Below, piece after piece: positions 1 to 7,900 of a stretch of 12,520 bases of DNA. Source of the stretch: Porogramme epimiltina. Taxonomy: Eukaryota > Basidiomycota > Agaricomycetes > Polyporales > Polyporaceae. The stretch is from the NCBI GenBank assembly GCA_900155495.1, contig FTLJ01000322.1, positions 1 to 12,520 on the forward strand. Reading direction: 5' to 3'. The notes under the pieces were generated by a model. The model did no database searches. It worked only from the letters and a program-made list of their open reading frames with translations, and was not told the DNA's origin. The position numbers and the translations under genes are program-made. Position 1 is the first letter of the stretch, and each line of letters opens with the position of its first letter.

Positions 1-1173
1 CGCGCGCCGCGCGCCGCTCGAGGTCGGGCTCGCGGTCGCTTGAGCAGCGGCCGTTCTTGGAACGACACGCCTTGCATGAGGCGTCGCGCCGCGGGTTGAT
101 CTGCAAGCCCAAAGTAGGGGTCACTCGCCCTCTAGCCGCGCGTTAGGGAAGTGAGAACGTACGTCGGGACGCGGGCAGTGGTGGTGGGTTGTGAAGTCGT
201 ACATTGACCAAAGTGGATCGTCGTTCCAGTACGGCTTCCGCACTTGCCTACTGCGCCGCGCGCATCAGCGCACTTCCGCGCGCCACCCACATGGAGCGCG
301 GAAGGGAGCTGCGGCACCCACAGGTCGATCGCGGGGCGACCGCTGCGGACGGCACGGAGGTTGGACTAGAAGTGGCCGACGTAGACGTGGCTGAAGCGGC
401 CGATGGTGACAGAGGAGAACGTCTACTTCGGTGGTGCAGCCCCTGGTGAGGAAGTCCCTATCCGCAAGCATCTGCTCGAGCCTGTTGAGGGGCGCGAAGA
501 GCGGCGCCGCGGCGGCCTCGTACGCCCGCTGCGACGTGACGAACCCAGCCCTGTACACCCCGTCGGCGCCGCGCGCGAAGCTGTCAGTACGGGACACAAG
601 CGAGGGCGAGGGACGTATCAATGGCTGCGCGTTAGGAGACGTGCGCACACCGGCCATCGCACTCGGGGAGGTAGAGGTCCTCGACATGCTGCGCGCCATA
701 GAGAGGTCCGCGTCGGGAGGGTAGGCGATAGCGAGCGCCGAGTTGTCCGTGCCCATGCACGGGCACGCGATGGTCACCCCTGGACCGCGTTCGGTGTTAG
801 GGACGTTCTGTGGAGCGGTCGGCGGGAGGGGCAGACACACCGATGAAGTCCTCCGGACCCTTGAGCCCACGGGCGATCAGGGTGTGTGTCGCCCACGCTG
901 GAAGAAGCATGCGCTGGCTGTATTTCGGGAGCGGGGAGGCGAGGTAGCTCGGCGCGCGCGTACGGGACATTGAGGTGGCCAGCCCGGTGACTGGACGAGT
1001 GTAGGTGCTGGGTGCGTGCGCATATATGCGTGCGGCGCACCTTTTGCGGGAGCAAAGTGGCTGTCCTCCTCGATGAAGCCCCTGAAAGACGGCGGCTTGT
1101 GGTTGAAGGAGGCGTCTGGCTCAGAGACGCTGTTGCTAATGTCGCTGAACCGAGAGACGTCACTTTGGCCCAT
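1..1173 (-). pseudogene. Decayed omega/xi-class glutathione transferase (ECM4 / glutathionyl-hydroquinone reductase type), open at left edge
   Basis: Intact family members reduce glutathionyl-hydroquinones in the cytosol. Read on the minus strand, family blocks appear in the correct order. An N-terminal block begins at the ATG at 1173-1171 (MGQSDV) and reaches SFRGFIEEDSHFAPAKG near 1040. WATHTLIARGLKGPEDFI follows at 897-841, resembling the segment after the catalytic CPW. VTIACPCMG starts at 780, LYGAQHVEDLYL near 697-660, GVYRAGFVTSQRAYE near 562-515, then VTIGRFSHVYVGHF ending near 370. Intron relics with proper borders remain at 840-781 and at 162-101, the latter with a CTAAC branch site and TTGCAG acceptor; an exon reading INPRRD follows, as in the family C-terminus. 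Lesions are a one-base loss near 700, apparent loss of about 65 codons near 570-640, a frame shift near 410, and an in-frame TAG at 368-366 where the family usually has Lys after GHF. The catalytic Cys cannot be placed. The family call is by recognition, not alignment. Confidence 0.8.
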
Positions 1174-1282
1174 CGTGCGGGCGGAGGAAGGGGCGGGCTT
1201 CTGTGACGAGCGAACAGGGACAGGCGGAGGGTGGCGGCCCGGGGAACGCCTAGCCAGCTTCTTGTCTCCGTAGGGGCTGATA

Positions 1283-1678
1283 CTATCACTGCCCCAGTGT
1301 TCGAACGATGAGCGCCTAATGCGTGATGCCAGTGCATTCGGGGCCGCCACGGTGGCTGCACGCCATGGATAATGATAAAAACTTGTAGAACGGTAGCTGT
1401 ACGCTATGCGAGTGAGCTCTCCAAATTTGAGCTCGGTGGAAGGGCACTCAGAGGCTCTATCAACGGTTTTAGGGGCTTTGACCCCAGTGTTCGAACGAAA
1501 TAGCCGCCAGAGGAGATCGGAGGACACAGTCATTCAATTGCCATGAAATTTGGCATACATGGGCGGAATGCATACCATCACATGTTTATAGAATTATAGG
1601 CTTATCGGAAGGGAGGGGCAGGCTACATCACGAATCGTTCGAACACTGGGGGCATTTCGAACACTGGGGCAGTGATAG
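1283..1678. mobile_element. 396-bp MITE-like non-autonomous DNA transposon with 23-bp TIRs and TA target-site duplication
   Basis: The left end begins CTATCACTGCCCCAGT at 1283. The right end is its exact reverse complement and finishes at 1678, with 23 matching bases. A TA dinucleotide abuts each end (1281-1282 and 1679-1680), and similarity stops there, as expected for insertion at TA by a Tc1/mariner or pogo-type transposase. No transposase reading frame is present, so it must have been mobilised in trans. It lies about 110 bp upstream of the start codon of the decayed minus-strand transferase gene, in what would have been its promoter or leader. The superfamily assignment rests only on the TA duplication and TIRs. 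Confidence 0.8.
1482..1651. repeat. Inner 17-bp perfect inverted repeat nested in the MITE
   Basis: CCCCAGTGTTCGAACGA occurs at 1482-1498 and its exact reverse complement at 1635-1651. The same 17-mer also occurs at 1292-1308, inside and just beyond the left TIR, and a 14-base portion lies inverted in the right TIR near 1656-1669. The element therefore carries four copies, two in each orientation, each containing the palindrome TTCGAA. Such subterminal copies commonly act as transposase binding sites in other DNA transposons. That role is inferred here. Confidence 0.8.
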
Positions 1679-2838
1679 TAGCGGGTGGACGGGACGATGC
1701 GGGAGATTGGGTTGGATAGGACACCCTGTAATGGGCTTGCCCGTTACACGGGCACGTCATGCCCCTTTCTCAGCGTTCGCCCCAGCCTCGCTGCCCAATC
1801 GCATCTTTCTCTGGCGCCCTCGCCGCCCTTTGCCACCTCCAAGGGAAAACACTACGGGTGGCCTGCACGCCGCACCAGGGACTGCAAATCGCAAATCCCC
1901 GCGCCGCTGAGTAGGATGGGGCGTACGGGGGAGAGAGGGAACCCTGCCAAGTCTATGTGTGGCCCCAAGTCTGACGTCTTCCCTCATTCGTCCACTTTCG
2001 TCCGCGGCTCGCTTTGACTTCTAGTGCCTTGCCACCCCCCGACCTATTCGGCCTTCATTTCGCTCGCTCGCGCACAGCGTTTATGGCCTAATCTGCTTCC
2101 TAGGCACACATTTACTCATAGTCGTCCTATGCCCTCCCTCGCATATACTAGGAAGCTCCCCCATGTAATAGAATGATCCCCGTTTACTAAATAGATTGTT
2201 GAACTTCAACATCCCATTTGTCGGGACTCAGTCGCAGCTCAGTATTAGCGTCATTTAAGGATGCTGGGTGGTGAAGGTCGGGAGATCTGGCATAGATCGT
2301 CTTCACGCGTTGCAAGTGCGTTAGACCCCGTTCTATAGCAGAGTATAACACAGTGACAGCGAGAAAAGGCTGGTGTAATTATATGCACTAGTCCCTTGAC
2401 ATAGTACGTAACCCTAACCCGCGATTTCCCGCCCTTCGAGTTGCACCTTCCCCACAACCACAACTTCCTCTCGACCTTCCCTCCCCACCGCCTACACAGC
2501 TATGCTCCGTCTCTTACTTGCACTCAATCCGCTCTCCAGAGAAACTATGACTCACAAGATGGTCCAGTGACAATGGTATTGCTCAGGCCCGATGACTCCA
2601 GATTGTGCGTTCACTTACGCTCATCGTGCAGCCGGCTAACCAACTAAATGCTTTTGGCAGCGATGTTCCATCTCCGATGGGACACCACACAAGTTCAACC
2701 CCGCATATTGCGCCTCGCATAGAACCGGACGACGAACGGCATCGTGCCTAGAGAGACTTTTCACTGAGTGAGTCACATTACTTGTCTCCCCACTATCCGC
2801 CCCTTGAACCCAGCCGTCACGTACTGCAAGCCTTTACG
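1679..2838. other. Intergenic stretch without a recognisable gene
   Basis: Reading frames here are short and resemble no family I recognise. Some sequence is pyrimidine-rich (about 1780-2100 and 2440-2520). A near-perfect stem-loop lies at 1727-1748 (TGTAATGGGC / GCCCGTTACA, two-base loop, one G-T pair). A single AACCCTAACCC run at 2410-2420 is too short to be telomeric. The right end presumably held the promoter of the decayed oxygenase gene, but I see no clear TATA box or other diagnostic element. Confidence 0.5.
1727..1748. repeat. Short stem-loop
   Basis: TGTAATGGGC at 1727-1736 pairs with GCCCGTTACA at 1739-1748, with one G-T pair and a TT loop. It lies 49 bp right of the MITE end. No function can be assigned, and a chance palindrome of this size is possible. 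Confidence 0.4.
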
Positions 2839-3866
2839 ATGACCGTCCTCTCTATGGACAGTATCACTGCTACGCTCTTCTACCTCGCCCACCCGCGGAT
2901 GGCGTCAATGTGCCATATGCACCAATGCGGACCCCTCGCGCCCCCAGGATCAGTGGGACACCGGTGCGCACGCCGCACACATCGAGGACCTCCGCAGGAT
3001 AGGGGACAACGTCTCACTCGCCGCGACTGCGTTCCAGTACCTCCGTCAGGCGGCGACACGCACCACGTTCGACAATGGCGCGGCGATTGAGCGGGAGTAC
3101 TACGCCGGGAGCATCGCGCTCGTGAAGGAGCTCATGGGCGCGACACGCGTCGCCCCCCTTCCATCATAGTAAGTGCTCCCTCCGCGCGCCCCCTTCCCCC
3201 ACTCCAATCTGACGATCCGCTCATCCGACCTTTTCCCTGCCCTATCCACTCTCTATGTGTGACCCCAGAGAACCTCCGCCGCCTCCCGCGCGAGCTCGAC
3301 GACACCCGGGGCCCCTCAGAAGCGTCAACCTGTGCTGCAAGTACACATCGACCAGACTCCCGACTCCGCCGCCGCCCGCGTAAGTCGGCACCTCCACGCC
3401 ACGGACGTGCCCGCACCGCTCGCCCGGCCTTTCCAGATCATTATCTCGGGCAGTGGGGCGGCCGATCTGGCGCGCGGTGTGGGACTGGCCGCGCACGCTG
3501 TGTGAAGGGCGCAGCGTTGATGCCGCGCGCGACCTCGTTCCCACGACGTTGCGCTACCCGAGACGTTCGGCGTGCGGTTCGGCGCGGGACGCAGGTGGAA
3601 GTATCTACGGGGGATGGAGCCGGAGGAAGGGGTGCTGATCAAGTGGTACGTGTCTGGTTTTATGCTCGCGGAGATGATGGCGGGGCTGACTTGCACGGGT
3701 TTTGTTTAGTTATGGTTCGAGGGACGATGGGGAGACGACTGTGTTTGCTCCTCACACGGCGTTTGAGGACCCGTCTACGCCAGATGGCGTACCCATGAGG
3801 ATGTCGATCGAGCTTACTTGGCTTTTGGTGTTGTATGATTGTGGCAATCTCGATAATTTTGGTTAG
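2839..3866 (+). pseudogene. Decayed AsaB/CmcJ-like (GA4-desaturase-like) Fe(II)/2-oxoglutarate oxygenase
   Basis: Family members are non-haem iron enzymes that hydroxylate or desaturate secondary metabolites. Family blocks run in order but in changing frames. ITATLFYLAHP lies after the ATGs at 2839 and 2854. A longer block at 2951-3166 reads HIEDLRRIGDN, FQYLRQAA, EREYYAGSIALVKE and MGATRV. RRLPRELDDT (about 3277) is followed in another frame by PVLQVHIDQTPDSAAARV (from 3329), containing the HxD iron ligands at 3344-3352. WDWPRTLCEGRSVDAARDL and VPTTLRYP then give way to ETFGVRFGAGRRWKYLRGM (from 3560) in yet another frame. The last exon (3710-3866) reads DDGETTVFAPHTAFEDP, with the likely third iron ligand (His, 3753-3755), and ends at TAG 3864-3866. 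Introns fit at 3169-3268 and 3646-3709; the second has a CTGAC branch site. Frame breaks fall near 2895-2950, 3155, 3315-3325, 3440 and 3558, so no full enzyme can be made. Sequencing error could explain one break but hardly all of them. Confidence 0.8.
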
Positions 3867-4780
3867 AGCATTATATTTGAGTGGACAAGTGGATAAACGC
3901 CCTCACACTGGCTTCTACATGATACCGCGTAGACGTTGGTACTGTTAATGGCATTTCTAATCACCTTATCGCGCATAAAGAGGTACGACCTGCCGTGGGT
4001 CATAGCCTGGGATGTGTAGGCACTGACCTGCATATGGTAAGTACGGGATAGCCAGCTGAACGACCCTACATTCACCGAATTCGAATGTACACTGCTGGGC
4101 GGTGATACCATGAGAGTACAACTTCGACTTCACAAATGTTCGGCCACAAGTGACGTCACAGTTGAAACACGTGATGAGATTGTTGATGTTTTTGTTCGAA
4201 TCTTGCGCAACCGTGTCGATTCTCAACCAATTGCAACCTCGCCTAGTAAAACAAACCAGCACCACCCCATTAAAATCCAGGTCTCACAATGCTGTATGTA
4301 GTACTATGACCGCTTTGAGCACCTAAGCTGACACTTCAATAGACCGCTGGCGCGTTCTCCGTTGGCCGCGCCGGCAGCCGCGGCGCATTTAGAAGCTTGC
4401 GTGCGCGATATTCAAATCACTAGTAGCGCCGTGGGGGGCGGCAGCAAGGAGGTTGATCAGTGGCCACGAGTAGGACATCGAAGAAGCACACTAGAGATAC
4501 GGAATGTCAGGTAATTCCTCCATATCTCTTTCATTCATCTTATATTGATTACTCAACTGCTGCTTAATCAACTTAGGACTGTGTGCTCCGTCGACGTCCT
4601 AGCACTGCAAATTGTGAGGTTCTGTGCACTATTATAGATATGCCTTCGCTACCCCATGAAGGCGACACTCTCTAGGAAAACATAGTAGATGCACACTCGG
4701 AATTTTACAGCTCTCAGTCATATCCTGTGAATAGGAGTGATGTTCGCGGCACTTCGAATGGCACATGCGCGCCTGCCACG
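3867..4780. other. Intergenic stretch without a recognisable gene
   Basis: This is more A+T-rich than the flanking genes. Open frames of up to 99 codons exist on both strands, but their translations carry no motif I recognise, lack coding-like bias, and overlap one another. No tRNA, tandem repeat or long inverted repeat was seen. A TATTATAGATA run near 4631 is a weak TATA-like sequence, too far from the next start codon to be convincing. Confidence 0.5.
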
Positions 4781-4986
4781 AGGCTTTCCACAAGCGCTGC
4801 TCTCACGTCCGTCAGAAGTGCCATATAGATCGTGGAGATAGCCAACACGTGTTTGCAACAGTGTAGGCACACCGTGTAAAGTACCGCAAGTTTCTCCTCG
4901 ACGTGTCAGTGCGTTCAATCCTTGTCTTCCCCATCTACCATTCTTACGTTCTCTTCACCGGCCCGTAGCCCTGCTGCAACATCACG
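4781..4986 (+). promoter_or_regulatory. Presumed core promoter and leader of the NACHT-WD40 gene
   Basis: No ATG occurs between about 4770 and the start codon at 4987, so the leader lacks upstream start codons over at least 200 nt. A CATATAGAT sequence at about 4822-4830 is a weak TATA candidate. A pyrimidine-rich tract at 4916-4960 resembles the CT-rich stretches that often precede transcription starts in fungi. The bases before the start (ATCACG, with A at -3) are a favourable context. An in-frame TAG at 4966-4968 rules out an N-terminal extension on this exon. The transcription start itself cannot be fixed by eye. Confidence 0.35.
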
Positions 4987-7900
4987 ATGCGAAAGATCCG
5001 CGCAAAGTGGGATAAGTTCAGAGGGCGTACGCCCACCCCAGAGCCGCAACCCCGGGAACAAGTATACCGATCTGCGTCGGTGCCGCCACCTTCTACAGAG
5101 ACAGACCCCATCCCATCGCGGCCCGCCCCCCAACAGGCCCCCGAGGATACACCGGCACGCCCCACAGCGACGTCAATACACACCCCACAAGTGCCCGTAG
5201 GGTCTTCTTCATCGACCGCGAAAATTCCTGTCGCGGAAACACACAGTGCACCCCCCACCGGAGTCCCTTCCCCTGAGACGGGCCCTGATCCAGAGGCGAC
5301 GACTACAGGAGACATCTCAGCTACCACGGATGCTATGTCCGCTCAACAAGGAGGTGGGTCCGAAGTTCAAACGCACATAACTACAAAGAGCGGCTCGAAC
5401 ATAGGAGATATGGTCACGGGTGCGGTGCGCCTAGCACTCGACATTACCGAGTCGCTATCCGATGGAGTTCCTTTTCTTTCTGGCGTGGTGAAGGGGTTTA
5501 AGACTGTCTTGGAGGCTTACGAGGTATGTTATTTGCGTTCGAGAGCCTACTAGTGGCTCTCCGTAGAGCTCCGACATCTGATTGATTCTGCACTGCATGC
5601 ATAAATCACGCGGGTATCACAGAAATATGCTTCCAATCGAGAGTCTATGGATATGCTACAAAAACACATAGAATCTATGAACACCATGATCAAGTCAGTT
5701 CGTCCAAAAGACGGGCCCTGTCCGCCGAAGCTGGAGGAGCAACTGGGTATCTTCAGCAAGTACGTGGGCACATTCAGAGGATCCGCCGTCGCTTCATCGC
5801 ATTGACATGTCCATGCGAGCATAGGAATGTGGGACACGTCGCGGTCGCGGTAGGAAAACTCAAAGGAGACAAGGAGGACCCAACGACCAAGAAGATCGCA
5901 CAAAAGGTCTCGCAAGCACTACGCAAGGACAAAATTGCAGAAGAACTGGATGGCTACGTCAAGAATTTGTCGTGGTATCTGGATAGCCTTACGGTATGTG
6001 CAGGGTCGTGTAAATCGTTCAGGAACATCATGCTGACAATAACCCTAGGTTTCCATGAGTTTGTTGGTGTATATCGCAGTAGATGTGAGTTGTGAATTCT
6101 TCGTACATTCCATGCGGTGACCAATGCGAGATCTTGATAGAATATGCAAACTTCCGTTCAAGGGGAATTCGCACAAGTAAACGACAAACTCGATGGACTC
6201 ACCAACGAGATTCGCGAGGAAGGCGCGGAAACTCGCACAGAGATTGTCGCGGATGGAGAGCGAACTCGCGAGGCTTTCCGACAGACGTTTACCGGTAAGC
6301 TCACCGGTCATCCTCCTTTTCGTATTCTCGTGTTCCCGACACTGACGATGTGTACCAGAAGTACCCGGCCTCCGATGCGCTTTGGACGCCCGATTTGATG
6401 CGGACGTAGGGCGTGAGGTATGCTTAGGAACGACGCGTGTCGAGGTTCTGGCCGCCGTGTATACCTGGGCTACCCCTAAGGAGTCCCTCGTCTCCACTGA
6501 GGGGTCTCCACCTATGTTTGATATCCCGCTAAAAGTTCCTATCTTATTGCTCAGCGGGCAGGCCGGAACAGGGAAGTCCACGCTCGCACATACCATTGCG
6601 CAACAGTGCGACCGTGTCCGCCGCCTCGGGGCGAGCTTCTTCTGTGCCCGGTTTGGGGACCGCAATAACATCAAACTCATCTTTCCCACCATCGCCATCC
6701 ACCTCGCTCTTCACTCCGACACCCCGTCCTCGTTCAAGACAGCGGTTCAGGAAGCTGTCAAGGCTAACCCAGATATTCAGCGTTCTTTCCCGTCACACCA
6801 GCTTGAGAAGCTCATAGTAGAGCCTCTCCGATCCTGCACGCCAACCGATGGAGACTCCTTTCGGCCAAATGTGATTGTCATTGACGCCCTCGATGAATGT
6901 AAGGACGATAAGCCTGTGTCGACTATCGTCAATGCGCTCTCTCCCCATGTCGACAGCCTCGGTCCTCTCAAGTTCATCATTACGAGCCGCCCAGAAGCAC
7001 ACATCATGGCAGGATTCAGAAAAGAAGCACTTTTCAAACATGTCTATAACTTTCCCCTCAGCTCGATACCCCCGGAGGTCGCCCTGCGCGATATCACTAT
7101 CTACCTCGAATCCAAGTTCGCTGAGTTCTTGGAGGAGCATGAAGGGGAGTTCAATGGGAAATGGCCGGGCCCGGAGAAACAACTGAAACTTCGGGACATG
7201 TCCGGTGGTCTCTTTATCCACATCTCCACCGCCCTCAAGTACATCCTCTATGCGGCAGATCCAGAAGCTCAGCTCGACGCCCTTCTAGGCAACCCCTCTG
7301 TCACCGTCTCCAGCGGCACTGAGATACATCCTATCGCCCGCTTATATAGACTATACCTGCAAGTCATGAAGGTGATCGCTACTCCGCAGGAGGCTTCACG
7401 GGTGAAGACAGTTGTCGGCTCCATCGTGCTCCTCAAGGATCAGCTTTCCCCTCAGAATCTCGAGAATCTCCTTGGCCTAAGCCGTGGGATAGTACGACGT
7501 ACACTACGCCCCCTCCACTCGATACTGGTGGTGCCAGACGCCAATCAACCGAACGAGGTTATCCGCATCATTCACCCCTCATTCCCCGACTTTCTTGTCA
7601 ACGAATCAGCATGCGAACGAACCGACATTCTCGTCAACCGAAAGCTACAGCATACCCTACTTTCAGATCGATGCTTGCAAATCATGAACGCGAATCTCCA
7701 CCGTAACCCGTGCAACATCACGTCGTCCTGGGCGGAAAACGTTGATATTGAGAATCTTTCCTCCCGTGTCGCCGCCTGGGTACCGGTTCATGTTCAGTAC
7801 GCCTGTCGACGTTGGTCCAGCCACCTATGTGAGGGGCACATCACGCAAGCCATAGTCGCTCTGATGTCCACCTTCACTCAGGAGCACCTCCTGCACTGGA

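Noticed and set aside
1..100. CKACRSKNGRC, a Zn2Cys6-like C-x2-C-x6-C pattern on the minus strand
   Set aside because: The second half of the Zn2Cys6 pattern is missing. The frame is better explained as the last exon of the decayed transferase starting INPRRD, which then runs off the window.
403..846. 147-codon plus-strand open frame
   Set aside because: It is antisense to recognisable transferase blocks and is Arg/Gly-rich, as expected for a shadow of GC-rich coding DNA.
2410..2420. Telomere-like AACCCTAACCC
   Set aside because: Less than two units, with ordinary sequence on both sides, so no telomere or interstitial array can be claimed.
3259..3798. 179-codon plus-strand open frame as a gene
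   Set aside because: Only parts of it overlap the oxygenase blocks, and most conserved motifs (VHIDQT, WKYLRGM, APHTAFEDP) lie in other frames. It is a chance open frame through the pseudogene.
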